64,000 nucleotides of DNA, from positions 44,762,111 through 44,826,110 of the forward strand of contig CM023537.1 in NCBI GenBank assembly GCA_013350335.1, read 5' to 3'. Every line of letters begins with the position of its first letter. Within the stretch, counting starts at the first letter, position 1. This DNA comes from Chimonanthus salicifolius (Eukaryota > Streptophyta > Magnoliopsida > Laurales > Calycanthaceae). The notes under the pieces were generated by a model. That model ran no database searches and had not been told where the DNA came from. It worked only from the letters and a program-made list of their open reading frames with translations. Below are positions 42,324-54,839 of the stretch, piece by piece. The position numbers were made by a program, and so were the translations under genes.

Positions 42324-42769
42324 ATTTTTTTATAGTGGTTCAAGAGTAAATCCCTCTTTAGTCCACTTCATAAGATAGATGATTTAAAATTAGAATCAAA
42401 CTAAGAAGCACTGGCCTTGAAGCTTTGCAATGTGTAGATGTGCTTTTGGAATCTCTCCCAATGTGATGTCGTATGAAGATATAGATGCGTCGTATAGAGC
42501 AATTACAATCCTTGGGAGAGTATCTAGGAAATTGGAGGTCTAATGTCTATCCTAAATAGTCTGTCTCTCTCTCTCAAACTCAGTCAATGCTAGATTGGGT
42601 TCTTGATTCACAAGTGTAGGTATAAGAAAGAATTGATACTTGGTTTTTGCCTTTGGAATGGTACCAATTTACTTTGGTAGATGGGCTCTTAAATGCTCTC
42701 TAAAAGGATCCTTAAACCCTCCAAACAATTGAGTACTTATAGAGGCAAAAATAATTTTGAATCACTGAA

Positions 42770-43390
42770 ATATACGATCGATCTTGGTTGGTGATTGATT
42801 GTCCGTGTTTGACTGTGACTTCCACCAACTCGACCGGTGAGCATTAAATGCACAGTAATAGCACATAAACGGTCACACAGAATTGATCGTCCACACGATT
42901 GATTGTGAACATCCCTTGGTGATAGATCGTGGATTGGTTATTGTATCGGCCTGAGGCTATCCTGTTTTGATAGTGCCTTGTCAAGACAAGTCTCATTCGA
43001 ACCCAGGGCGATGGATCGTGGACCCGATGTGTGGACACTATCTCTGGCGATTGGTCCTACACTTGATAGATCGTGATAAGTTCCTCACAAAGGGTCGCCG
43101 CCTGACGATAGTATTGTCCAGAGAGTAAACTATTTTAACAGATGATAGTCCAAACTAGAACTTTGTTAAGTCCAGCCGATTGATTGTGTGCCCAATAGAT
43201 CGGCTCTGTCTCAGCGATAGATTGCATTCATGATTGATCGTCTTGGGACCAGAGGTTTTTGACAAACCAATCCAAACAGAACCTTTGATTCCCAGGACGA
43301 TGCATCGTTACACTGCGATCAACCGTCTTCTGTTAATGCGATAGATCGCCGACATGATGTGTCGCCATGACAACACTTTCGATGGTTTGA
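42770..43390. repeat. Degenerate array of paired CGAT(A/T)GATCGT motifs
   Basis: About five pairs of near-palindromes (CGATAGATCGT, CGATGGATCGT, TGATTGATCGT and variants); the members of a pair are separated by 5-25 bases and the pairs by 60-100 bases of unrelated sequence. Confidence 0.65.
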
Positions 43391-43599
43391 AAATTAAGTC
43401 CATAGGTTCTGATTTGGTGTCAAACACTCTTTAAACTTGAATAATTAATCAGGTGTGATATCTAATTTAATTTTCATTAACCTTTACATCCTTGGTGTCA
43501 AACACTCTTTAAGCTTGAATAATTATCCATTTAATTTTCATTAACCTTTACATCCTTTTGGATAAACAGAAGTATCTAGAAAATTAACTAAAAATAAAA

Positions 43600-44222
43600 C
43601 ATTCAGATTCAGTCGATTGATCTGGGATTCAGTCAACTGAATCACGCCCATATACAGTCTTTGCTTTACCTACAAACTTTCAGTCGACTGAATAATAATA
43701 TTCAGTCGGCTAAAACATAACTCAGTATTGTATAAACTTGACCCGCAACCTTTCAGTCGGCTGAATCATGAATTCAGTCGGCTGACTTTAGGTCAAATCC
43801 TCTGTGTTCTAGGTCAACACACTTTCAGTCGACTGAATCACAGTTTCAGTCAGCTGACTTTGGATCAGATTATTTGTGTGCTCCGCTAGTATACATTCAG
43901 TCGAATGAATCAAAGATCAGTCATCTGAATTATCAACAAAACCTTTTACGTGTTCAATAAGCATACCTTCAGTCGACTGAATCACAAGATTCAGTCGGCT
44001 GAAATACACCAATTCACTTACTTATTTGGTACGTCTATGTTCAGTCGGCTAAATCAGAGATTCAGTCAGCTGAAACATCCAGGTATCCCTTATGTTGCTC
44101 TGCCAGCACACTTTTAGTCAACTGAATCACAGATTCAGTCAGCTGAAACACCCAGAATACACTTTTATGCTCAGCCAGCACCAGTTCAGTCGGCTGAATC
44201 CTGAGATTCAGTCGACTGACTC
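43600..44222. repeat. Degenerate ~75-bp tandem array with paired TTCAGTCGACTGAA palindromes
   Basis: Nine units. Each has TTCAGTCGACTGAATCA, a short spacer, then ATTCAGTCGGCTGA, followed by ~30 bases in which TGCTCxGCCAGCACAC recurs. Eighteen motif copies, most one or two bases from a perfect palindrome. Confidence 0.85.
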
Positions 44223-44350
44223 TTTGTCAGTCCTTTTTGTTTGCTCATTTTGTAAAGCCCTTCTTCATAAAATCCACTCCTAATTTATATAAACATAGAT
44301 TTCATCTATTATACTCCTCTTTGTGAATTCAATCTACCCATTAGTCAAGG

Positions 44351-45470
44351 TTTGGGTTCCTCATGACCCATTCAATCATTGTACCAATATAGTATGGTCT
44401 TGGATTCAATCCTATGGTTATTTGTTTCAACCCATCACCATTCCTTGAATGGATTTCCAATTCCATGGCCTTATAACAATTTGGTCATCCATTCCAACCT
44501 ACCATGGAACCCATGGGTTCGGCCACACCATGGCCAAACCTATGGTTTCCTTAGTCTTAATCCCAAATTACTAAACCTTAAACGTACTTTTTTTCCCGTC
44601 TCCTTCCTTTCTTTTGGTCTGTCCTTTCCTTCCTTAATCCTTCTTCTTCCTTTGCTCTTCAATAGTTCTCCAAGTACAAAAGTGTAGGTGGGAGAGAGAG
44701 AGAAGAGGAGAAGAAAACCCTTTGCTCACAAGTGGAGGAGTCGGCCAAGGGATGTGAGCAGTCCCTTGGTTGTGTCCTTTTGTATAACAGCTCCAACTAT
44801 TCATTCACTCTCTTAATGATTTTATCTAACCCACGTGTCCCTTGGTTTAACCAAGGAGACCCTTGGCTTAAACTAAGGAGATTCTTTGACTTCCATCGAG
44901 TCCATTGGTTCATGACCATTGAGATGAAGACTCTCCATCTTCTCAACTCAAGCAATAACTTAATTCATTTGAACTCACTTGGTGGTTGACCAAGTCAACC
45001 TGTCATGGTCGGCCATGCATTTGGTGACTTGGTCACCACATGGCACGTGGGTCCCATCTTGGCCATGTTACTTGATGATGTGGCACATTGCCTACTAGGC
45101 TTCCATGTGATGACATGCATGCCACATGGCATTACCACGTCACTCACATGCCACCTCACTTGATAAGGTGGATTTTATGCATTGGATTTTAATTGGTTAG
45201 TTGACCCATTTACTCTTGAGCTATTTACTTTAACCTTACTCAATTAATATAGAATTAAGCTTACCCATGATCCATTGGGTCTTAATTAGGTAATTGACCC
45301 ATTTATTTTAAACTTACCCAATTACTTTAAATCAACTCATCCAAGACCTATTGGGTCTTAATTGGGTAATTGACCCAATTCCTTGCCCATCTAATGTCCA
45401 TTTCAACCATTTAATTTCAAATTCCATTAAATTAAAATCCAAATGGCCAATCCAATTTATATTATAATCT
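44351..45470. other. No gene; repeat-like spacer
   Basis: Contains runs of related words (ACCAAGTCAACC, TTGGTGACTTGGTCACC, CCATTTACT/ATTGGGTCTTAATTGGGTAATTGACCC repeated at 45200-45380) typical of LTR sequence, but no ends could be placed. Open frames have no domain match. Confidence 0.45.
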
Positions 45471-47479
45471 GAGGAAAATCCGGGGTGTTCCACGAAAGTT
45501 CCGAGACCTGAAACTCTGAGGTTTTGAAAGGTATAACCAAAGTTTCGAAGGCTTTGTTGAAACACAGAATTGAAGGCAGTGGCTCGGAAGTTCCGAAGTC
45601 ACAGTACCGAGTTCTGAGGCATGTTTTGAGGAACCCATAATTGATTTTTTTAATTTATTTAGGTTTATTATTTTAAGATTTGTGTTTTAATTATGATGAT
45701 AAATTGCAGAAGTCTGATTCTAAGTTAAAAAAAAAAAAATTTACTGGCTTTAACTCTTATGTGTTTACATTATCACCTTGTATGTTCACATCCAGGCTGA
45801 AAACCCTCTACCTGTAGCGCAGGGAAAACGCCGTTCGGTAGCCATCAGTAGAGCTACAGAAATGCCGCTCGTTGGTAAAAAAAGGATCGGACACTGAGTG
45901 ATTTATTTTCAGTATTCTCTAAGCGTAACTCAGTGTGTCTCCATGGTCCTCTCTAGAAGACTATACGAGTAGTGGCTTGAGCATTTTATATTTCTGTAGT
46001 GTACCCTCTGGACATAGTCTCAATACTCTACTTTGGCCAGGAAGAAATATGAGACTGGACACTTAGTACTTTCATTGAGTGTTTTGATTTGGCTGACTAT
46101 TCAAACTTCAACTTAAAATGAAGTAGTAACCTACGGTATGGACTCAGCCATTCCCTTTGAATTTTTCTGGAAAATGAGTTAGAAAAGTTTAACTGTGTTA
46201 TGATTGTGAATGGTGTTTGTTTATGGATGTGTATTCATTGTATTTTATTGTGTGTTACATATTTCTGTAAATACCCTACGATTAATGGTGAGGTGACTTA
46301 ATAATATAAGATTAGTAAATCAAGTTTTGTAAACTTGGACTCTTGTGCAATAAGTGATTTCATGGATATTACATAAAATGGAAAAGAGTAAATGTGCCAG
46401 AAAATGAGACTTGACATTGCTTCCATATGAGGGATGAAAATTGTTCTAACTATTAGAACGGAAGATAATACGGTGTCAGGGAGTTGATGTCTAGTAGTCT
46501 ATAATGAAGAATGAACACACTTACATGCCTAGATATTGAAATGATCATGTTAATACAAAGAAATGTTTACTATGCATGTTGTCATGTCATTGACACTCTC
46601 CGATGTGAGAACCTGAGCATCATTTTGTGGTAAGTGAATGAGTTATGAAGTTGGTTAATGGTACTGCCTCCACACATTTAGCGGATGTGTTGATTTTGGG
46701 CCAGTGATGTCGAATCGTTAGATCAGTTATTATTGGCCAGTGAGGCTGGACCAGTGAGGTCGTTTTTGCTCTTGTAAGATGTTCTATTTTGATTGTGTCG
46801 GAACTTAATGCATTTGAACAGCCAGTGTAGTGCTTCATATGTGTGGCAGTGGTGGTAATTTGGATATATGGTGTGTGAGACCATGCAATGTAAGTTGGTA
46901 AAATAACTGTTGGTAAGAGTAGACCATTATTGTTATTATAAGACTGCATTGTTTAACTTGTAAATATTGATGAATGTATTATTTTAAGATCTTTTTACTG
47001 GGCTTAGAGCTTACACCCCTCACATTTCAAGATTAGCACTCGAGGAGGAGGAACCTCCATTGCAGGCTTAGGATGAGAAAGCCGATGCTATTGTTTGTAT
47101 CTCCCACAGCTGGGAAATACATTCACTTTATCCATTTAGTTTACAAACCATGTTTTGATAGTACCACTTGTGGTACTTAATGTTCTAATCATGTATGTAT
47201 AAACCACTATGTTACCGCACGTAACTCTGATATTAATGATAATGTTTTGGTTGTATCTATGGAATATATTTGTTTGTATGATATATGTTGTATATGGGTA
47301 GATATATGGTAATGTTTGAGTCCACGTATGAAGAGCACGTGTAATATTTTATTATTATGGACTTAACTGTTTATTCTGAGGATCCACCCCAACTATGATA
47401 TTGAGTGACAAAGAAATATATATATAAAAAAAAAAAAATTAGTCGCGTTTCAGGCCTACAATCAGGTCGGGGTATGACA
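45470..47479 (+). mobile_element. LTR of the long-LTR family, left end not found
   Basis: Ends CAGGTCGGGGTATGACA at 47479. Aligns in order with the solo LTR at 39849-42323: CTTCCATATGAGGGATG (46420), GGTGTCAGGGAGTTGATG (46471), a short internal tandem repeat with GGCCAGTGA units (46700-46770), CTTACACCCCTCACATTTCAAG (47011), and TACCACTTGTGGTACTTAATG (47161). No coding region. The first third contains TCGGAAGTTCCGA-type palindromes. No target duplication fixed. Confidence 0.62.
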
Positions 47480-47599
47480 AAGAAATATAACAACAACAAA
47501 AAAACACAGAGCCCACCTTCAATGAAGGTAGAACACCTAAACAATTACACAAAATCAGGGCTTAGGCCACAAAAAAAACTAGGCAATATTTAGAATTGT

Positions 47600-48450
47600 T
47601 GCCTAGATAATTACCCAAAAGGGGGGTGAATTAGGTATTTCGACAAACTTTTCCTCTTATGTATGATTCTCACAAATTTAAAGCAAGAAGGAAACCAATA
47701 ATAAATAAAGCAATAAGTGCAAGTAAATAATGAGAGATAGATGAGAAGAGATGGAGTGTTGAACAAATCAACTTAGTGAGGTTCGGCAAACGACCTACGT
47801 CCTCGACTCAAGAGAGCCCCTTGATATTTGCAATGCACACTATCTGTCATTCTTAACGGTGAAGTATAAACCGATACAAAAACTCCTTACGGGTGGACAG
47901 AGATCCACGTCAATAATCTGAAGTAGAAATCACTCTTCTTATTCAATAGGGTTAAATGAACCATTTACAAAGTGGTTACAAATACTCCAATGATTCTTGA
48001 ATAACTCTTGTTGATATGAAAGAAATCAAGCCTAGGAGTTAAACAACAACTGGATCACAACAACTCAAGTATAGATTTGAAAGTGATTTGGGGCAAAATG
48101 CAATGTGAATGATAAAACTCTTAGTTTTTCAACATGGGAAAAAGTAGTAGTATAATCAAGATTTTCAAAGGTTTCTGAAAAGTTATTTTCCATCATTTGA
48201 AGGGCATATAAATAGAGAATTTGAATTCATGATCGTTGGAGCCTCATTAATTGCATTTATGACAGTTGGTGTTCAAATTAAATGCTCCAAGTTGTCACCG
48301 TTTTCCACAAATTTGATCGATCAGTCTATCATTCGGTCGTCCGAATATTTAAAGATAAGTAACATATTTCGATGTATTCGCGTCCGGATTGTTGGGTGTA
48401 AAGATAAGTAATATATTTCGATGTATTCGATCGTACGGATTGTTGGGTTG
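47600..48450 (+). mobile_element. Retroelement remnant related to that at 39.5 and 42.3-44.3 kb
   Basis: Opens with CCAAAAGGGGGGTGAATTAGG and has GTGAGGTTCGGCAAACGACCTACGTCC-type text (given in part), parallel to the remnant at 39488. Near 48310-48345 it has GATCGATC and TCGGTCGTCCGA palindromes in the position where its relative has the large arrays, then a 49/52-bp tandem duplication. Non-coding. Confidence 0.4.
48350..48450. repeat. Two-copy tandem duplication (~50 bp)
   Basis: TAAAGATAAGTAACATATTT... (48350-48398) repeats at 48399-48450 with TCGATGTATTCG and CGGATTGTTGGGT in both. Confidence 0.88.
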
Positions 48451-49518
48451 TGGCTCGAATCTTAAATTGGGTAATACTCCTTGTTACAAAGAGACTGGTT
48501 GACTATATTACACCAAGAGAGAAGTGCCAAGAGGGATTAGAAAGTTCTTATCAAAGTAGGACACGACAGGAATGAATGGGTGTTGCAATTAAGCAAGTAC
48601 AGATACAGAAAGAAACATACGCGGTGGAGTCATAATACAATTAGTAATTGTTGTTTGTAATGGTATAAAGCAATTTCTATAATGGGACTCCTATTCACAT
48701 TGGGAAACTAAAGACAAAGAGGATCGGTGCTTGCTGATATGCAGAGAGGGAGGCACGACAGTTGCCATTTAACAAGAATAGAATCCTAAGGGAAATGGCA
48801 TATTGTTACACAGCTGTAACAAATAAACAGGATTCTATTCTAAATAGAATTGGATGGCCATCAACTGACAAACATATATAAAGGGTTGGTTGGTCGATAA
48901 GAGTTAGTATGAGAAGAAGAGAAGAGAGACAAACTGAGAAACAAAGGTATGTTTCCATCGTGGGTTAAAGTTGCAGCAAGAGAGTAAGAATCTGAGAAGG
49001 TTATCTGTTACTCTTGACAGAGTACTGGTCACTGAAAGGAGACCAACACCATATCAGCTTGTTGAGTAAAAAAATACCGAGGTGCAGCGACACTTGCAGT
49101 GTTTGTAGAGAGATAGCAAACACCATAGAAGTAGCAAGGCCACCAGATCTGACAGACGAATTCAGGCTCATATCTTTCTGCGTAGGAACTGACATATACA
49201 ACAAACCTTGGGCTGAAACTGATATTTGTTCAGCCCAACAACAACAGAGGTGCTGCCAAAGATAACAAAGCACAATAGAGATGCTTACATATCAGCAAGA
49301 GGAGATATGTGACAACATCGTGCTTGAGAAAGAAGGAAGTTGCAGATTGAAGAAGCAGACTTTCTGGGTCAGCAAAACTGTTGTATATCAGTTAGTCCTG
49401 AAGATGTACAAAGGGTTCTGGGATTGAGGTTTGGGTCCTAATCTTGGGAGATTAAATATTGTATTTGTACTCTCTTCTTTTTTTCTTAATAATACCAACT
49501 CTATACGCTCCGTGGACG
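48451..49518 (+). other. Unassigned; LTR-like sequence
   Basis: No gene. ACATATATAAAGGG at ~48872 resembles a TATA box, and CTTAATAATACCAACTC...CTCCGTGGACGTG near the right edge resembles the end of a copia-type LTR. A plus-strand 83-codon frame (49014-49265) has no recognised domain. Confidence 0.35.
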
Positions 49519-50810
49519 TGTAGTGACCTTATTTGGGGTAGCGGGTCAGTAATAATGGATAGAACCAGCTTAACCAAAGTTGACAATTATTTAAAATTGT
49601 GTGTTATTTACTTTATGAAAAATTATTTTATAAACACACATCAAACATAGAAATTGAACAAAGGACCTCCGATTGCACACTTTTTATCCTCAATTAGAAA
49701 TTTACAAATTTATCCTTTTGAGTAGAATTAATGGAAAATTTTAATTAGCAAATTAGATTTTAATTTCCAAAGTTACAAATCCCAATTAGAATTGTTTAAT
49801 TAAAATTTAAAATCAATAATTTTGGGTGGACCCATGGGACCCACATTCCTTGGTCGAGCCTATTTGTCAAAATTCTTTCACATTGAGATTTATTTAGTAA
49901 TGTGTATTTTAAAAATAAATATTCTTTTATGATATAGAAATTACCAACCGTGTGGGCCCTTTGGACTCACACTTCCTTTGACCATTTTAGTCCCCTAAGT
50001 CCCTAACTCTGGATGGAAACCCAAACCCCACCACCGCACCTAACAAGATTTTTTTCTGCAAATTAGAATACCCATTGTCGTTTAAGTTAGCAGTCCCATC
50101 CCTTCCTCCCTCTTTTTCCTAATCTCGATCCCATTATACAATTTGAGCCGACGAAACCTATTGGGAAAATTTCATCCCTTCCATATATGAATCTTCCCAA
50201 TCTTAAGCCTATCCCATCTCGGTAGGCCTCACCGACCTTTTTGACTCTTTCTTTGATCGTCTCTCCGCCTATAACATTTCTATTACCTTCTGATTTTGGG
50301 TACCTCTGATCGCAAATCTCTTTCTCATTTTATTCCTTCGTTCGCTGCTGCTCGTGTCTTCTAGCGGCATCTCCACCCAGATTTCTGCCACTGTTTGCTG
50401 CTCAAATCTGCGCCTCCATCAGGGCACTCCCTACTGCCGTCAACAATCAGGTACCTCTCTCATCTTATCTTTATTTTTTTCTTAAATCCCTTTATATCAG
50501 TCCCACCCTGTTTGAAATCCAAGTTTCCTACCATAAAACCAACATCGAGAACCTCTACCCAGCCTTATAGCCACTCCAGGATGTACCATTAGATCACTGA
50601 TACATTTTCCCCAGTTAGCAGAACATATTTGCAACCTGCAGAGACCAACCACACATACCATTCAAATAGCAGATCTATAACCACTAGATCCAGTCAGAAC
50701 CCTACAGATTTATTGACTGAATCCCAATCATTTAATCAAACTTAGATGATCTCTTCTTCGCTCGCAATCTACTCTGAAGTCGTCCTAAGTTGGGACTAAT
50801 CTCAGCTCAA
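49519..50810 (+). mobile_element. Truncated LTR of the same family as the LTRs at 54840 and 57922
   Basis: Starts TGTAGTGACC and follows the minus-strand LTR of the 54.8-59.2 kb element point by point: GGGTAGCGGGTCAGT, CCGATTGCACACTTTTTATCC, GAAATTTACAAATTTATCC, GGACCCACATTCCTTGGTCG, CCGTGTGGGCCCTTTGGACT and CCTAAGTTGGGACTAATCTC. The last bases (expected GGCGTGACA) are missing. Confidence 0.7.
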
Positions 50811-51257
50811 AACATGCCTGTAGAATAGGCCCCTAACTTGCCAATAGGACCTCCAACCCAACCGAAAACTTATAGATGTTTTTCTCACCTTATTCATTAG
50901 CATAAGTGGACCAAGTTACTGAATAAGCCACTCTAATTCAGTTCTCTGTTTTGAAAAGAATTCTTTCGTGAAGATTGGCTTAAATCCTAGTTTTATTTAC
51001 TTATTATAATGCTATGATAATATGTGATTTGAACCTGTGTAGATTTTTGTTTACCAATTTTGTTTTAGTTTACTACATTATTATATAATGTAGGATTTTG
51101 GAATGATCAATAGATATCTAGGTACCATTAATTTTATTTTCTCACCCATTGGCCAAAGTATTTCTATAAAGTCTCATATTGTGTTGTTAACTCATGTCCA
51201 GATTTTATCCCATCTTCATTCAGTTTTACCTACTTATTTTCTATTCTTAATATATGT
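50811..51257. other. AT-rich spacer, no gene
   Basis: Short stretch between two LTRs, nothing recognised. Confidence 0.5.
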
Positions 51258-52788
51258 TGTAACGCCCCGTCTCGATTGTGGGTCCAGAACATTACTAATT
51301 CTTTTTTTTTTTTTTAGTCTACAATCATCTAACATCATAACGGACTGGATCCTCAGAATAAACAGTTAAGCCTAGAAAATGTCACACATGCTCTTCACAC
51401 GTGGACTCAAACATGTGCCATATAGACATCATACAAAAAAATATTTCCATCCAAATATAACCAAACATTATTATTCATATTAGAGTTACATACGGTAACA
51501 TAGTGGTTTAATACATGTTAAGATAATAAGTATCACATGCGGTACTTTAATCAAAATAAGGTTTATAAACCAACAAAACAAAATGAATGTATTTCCCAAT
51601 TGTGGGAGATACAAACAACAACATCGACTTTCTCATCCTAAGCCTGCAATGAAGGTTCATCTTCCTCGGGTACAGCTCTTGAAATGTGAGGGGTGTGAGA
51701 TACAAGTTCAGTGAAGAGAACTTTAACATAATACAATAATCAACATTAGGTTAGAATATGCAGATTAATCAATAACATTATAATGGTCTACTTATACTAT
51801 TTATCATACTTGAATTCATAATTGGTCTACTATACCAATTTATCAAGTCACCATCACTGCCATACCACTGTCACACTAAAGCACTACACTGGCTATAAAT
51901 GCATTAAGTCTTGACACGAAAAACATTGATCTCGGTCTACCTCAGAACTTACCGAGGTCTGTTTAGATCTTTCGAGAGGTTCGAATTGTTCGAAGATGTT
52001 CTCGGAACGTCCTGGATTTTCTAGCAGAGGCAAAGAAAAACAATTGGTCTCTGTTCATTTCGGAACCCCGAACAAGCGTTCAGAACTTCCAAACTATGAT
52101 CTTTGGAACTTCCGAGCCAAGTCTCAGAGCTTCCGAAGATCGTCTTCTTCATCCGTCACCTTCAACCAGTGCAGTGACGGGACGAGCAGAGTGAAATACG
52201 GATTAAAAAATGGTGGGTTTCCTGAATTTGTTTTTCACATCCTTCTGGTCAGATGTGTTCTACTGTAAGTCTTCTTTATTTTTTAAATAAATTGGACAAT
52301 AAACAACTATGAAAAAAATTTTGATTTTAAGAGTAGAACCGGTAAAACACATGTAAAATCAAAGTTTCCACTAACTTTCAAAATCATTTTAAAGACTCAA
52401 ACTAAACCGAATTCATCTCTTTTTTATTCTAAACATGTTAGAATTTGAAAACGCAAATAATGGTTACCTTCATTTTGGAAATTGGTGGAGTTTCAGCAAA
52501 GTTGTAAAGTTTCCACTTCAAACTTTGTGAAGAGTGTACTTGGAGAAGAAACTGAATGAAAGGGTGGTTTTTTAATCTCAGGAAACAGTAAGATTTCACT
52601 GAAATCTAGAAGTGTTTAAATAGGATTTGGGAGAGTAGCATGGTACACTTGCCACTAGCTGGAAAATCACACATGTTGCTCTGCAAGCTACGATCATAGC
52701 TTACATGCGTCGACCCTTATGCAACAGCTTTGAATCGTCACCTACTACGCAGGTGTTTTAAAATTTTGGATAATTTGTATTTTGGTCC
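51258..52788 (-). mobile_element. Long-family LTR, 3' part (minus strand), split by hAT
   Basis: Plus strand begins TGTAACGCCCCGTCTCG, i.e. the minus-strand LTR ends GGGGCGTTACA. Minus-strand text matches the LTR ending at 47479 (CCTCACATTTCAAG, CATTGCAGGCTTAGGATGAG, CCAGTGTAGTGCTT, AGTAGACCATTAT). It continues beyond the hAT insertion at 60845. Confidence 0.72.
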
Positions 52789-52796
52789 TTGACAAC
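52789..52796. repeat. 8-bp target site duplication, left copy (TTGACAAC)
   Basis: Matches 60837-60844 exactly. Confidence 0.93.
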
Positions 52797-53975
52797 TAGA
52801 ACTGTAAACGGTCCCAGGTCCGGCCCGCCCGAATAAGCTAATCGGACCGTCCACTGCCCGGCTCGATAATTCAGGATCCGATTACTCTTGAATCGGGCCC
52901 GGCCCGATCGGGCTATCTGCCCGTCCGCGGCCCGATAAGGGTCCGTTTATCTGTTTCACCCATTTAGGCCCTATTTTCTATTTGATGCTACCAGAACCTA
53001 TATAAAAAAAAAATTAAAATTTACTTTTTATGTTACTGAACTCAATATCCATTTTTAAATTTAAAATTTGATACTAACAAGTTCAACATCCATTTTTTAA
53101 CTTAAATTTTTTGTTACCAAGCTAAATACACTTAATTAAAAATAAAATCAATATTTGACATGTACTACACTAGTGAAATTTCAAACTTCTTACCACTATA
53201 GCTATTAGCATCAAATAAAGGGAAAAAACTAAAACAAAAAAGACTATTAAGAATTGAAAATATAAAAGGTTTAAATTGGGCTTATTACCCTAATTACAGA
53301 AACAAATATTAAATAGAAATATAAAATGTGTCTCTCTTGCTCTATTTCGCCTCTTCTTGATGCATCTCTCTTCCATGATGGATTTCCAAATTCAGAGATA
53401 ACATTCATAAACTAACTCAAGACTTGAGAAAGCAAGTGAAAAAAAACACATTAACGATGCAATATATGAAAAAAAACCCATGAACAAGTAAGAATACATA
53501 AATATGAAATATTAAAATAAAATATCCAACAAGCAATCATAAATATAAAAAAATATATGATACAGAAGTGTCTCATAGTAAAAGTTGGATTATAGAAATA
53601 GAGACCGGTATCATTTACACAACTATAGTATCATTTATTTCTTTAATTTCCCAGTTAAACCATTTACCATTCTTAGGTAGTGCATTGCTACTAGCAAAGA
53701 GTTATATGGGTGATACCCAACAAACATTTCAGGCTATACCCCCATAAATGGGTTCAAGAAGAGTCAACCCATTTATAAAATGGCCAAGATACTCAACCAA
53801 GATCTCAACTTACTGGAGTGGTTCATAAACTATAAGGTGAAAAAGCACAAATAAAAAAATACAATAAAGAATAAGTGTAGAAGCAATAGAGAAAAGAAGA
53901 ACATGAATCTTTTTGTGCAAGTTTGGAAATGCACATAGTAAAATAGTAGCAGATAGTAGAGTTACCATTTTCTGT

Positions 53976-54060
53976 AAAACATTCCTTTATCAAGGGGACT
54001 AGAGCCTCACCAATCCTTAAGATAGTGATTTCAAAAGGCCCAAGAAACACACAAAGAATG
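53976..54060 (-). other. Unidentified possible exon fragment inside hAT
   Basis: Minus-strand frame GPFEITILRIGEALVPLIKE-CFTENG followed by GTAAC. Looks protein-like and could be a second captured exon, but I do not recognise the family and see no convincing acceptor. Confidence 0.25.
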
Positions 54061-54834
54061 TAATAATCACATAACAAAAGGACTTACCAAGAAATGAGAA
54101 GAAAGACTAAAAATCCAACAAGGGCATTAAAAATTAAAAGTACATCAAAACAAACCCTAATCTAATATAATTGAATATCACACCAATCTCAATCTCTTCT
54201 CTTGAGATTGACAACAGCTATTTGCTTTTATTTACTATATCCTACTTTAAAAAGAAGGAACTTGGGATGTTCATGAATGGCCATGAGTAGGGAATGTTGG
54301 ATTCTACACAAAGAAGCAAATGCCCCATGATTTGTTTCCAACCCAACCTTAATCTTTCATCATGGCTACAAGGTTCTAAGGGAACCCCTTTTTTTTAATC
54401 TGTATTAAAGGGGAATAATATGAGATCCTGAGCCACATGAAACTCTACACGTAGGATAAATGGCAAGTGATCCCTGCCATTGAATGTTAAGATCCCTAAG
54501 TTTGAAATTGTTGTTTCATTGAAATTTTAACTCTTTGGATGGTTCTCTTTCTCAAAGAGATAAAAATGATATAAAAAATAAAAAATTGAAAATCATCTCC
54601 TTTTCAAAATCAAAATCGTCAGCACATTCTCCTAAACTCATTCAGTCAAAATACAGAGAAAAAAGTTCGCAGTAAGCCTCAAATCAGACTGTTAAAGAAA
54701 CTGATCTTGAATAATCAATGAATTTTGGCACATTCATTGACATTAACCAGAAAATACATAGAAAATCTTGCTTAAAACTAGAGTTTAGGAAAGACCCAAA
54801 ATAACATTTACACCATTTCATTAAATAAAGAAAA

Positions 54835-54839
54835 AAAGT
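54835..54839. repeat. 5-bp target duplication AAAGT, left copy
   Basis: Repeated at 59204-59208 at the other end of the LTR element. Confidence 0.88.

Larger units (their letters stand above)
42329..44350 (+). mobile_element. Retroelement remnant, right part, with two palindrome arrays
   Basis: Continues the element interrupted at 39848. Non-coding. Contains the CGATxGATCG array (42770-43390) and the CAGTCGACTG array (43600-44222), described separately. It also has a ~45-bp direct duplication of GGTGTCAAACACTCTTTAA-GCTTGAATAATTA text (43419-43457 and 43495-43530). Confidence 0.4.

Noticed and set aside
42770..44222. CRISPR-like array
   Set aside because: Plant nuclear DNA, degenerate units with palindromes in pairs, no cas genes; a tandem array in a retroelement remnant.
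45470..52788. Inverted copies at 45.5-47.5 and 51.3-52.8 kb as terminal inverted repeats of one transposon
   Set aside because: The recognisable ends (TGACA at 47479 and TGTAACG at 51258) face inward, not outward; better explained as two LTR copies in opposite orientation.
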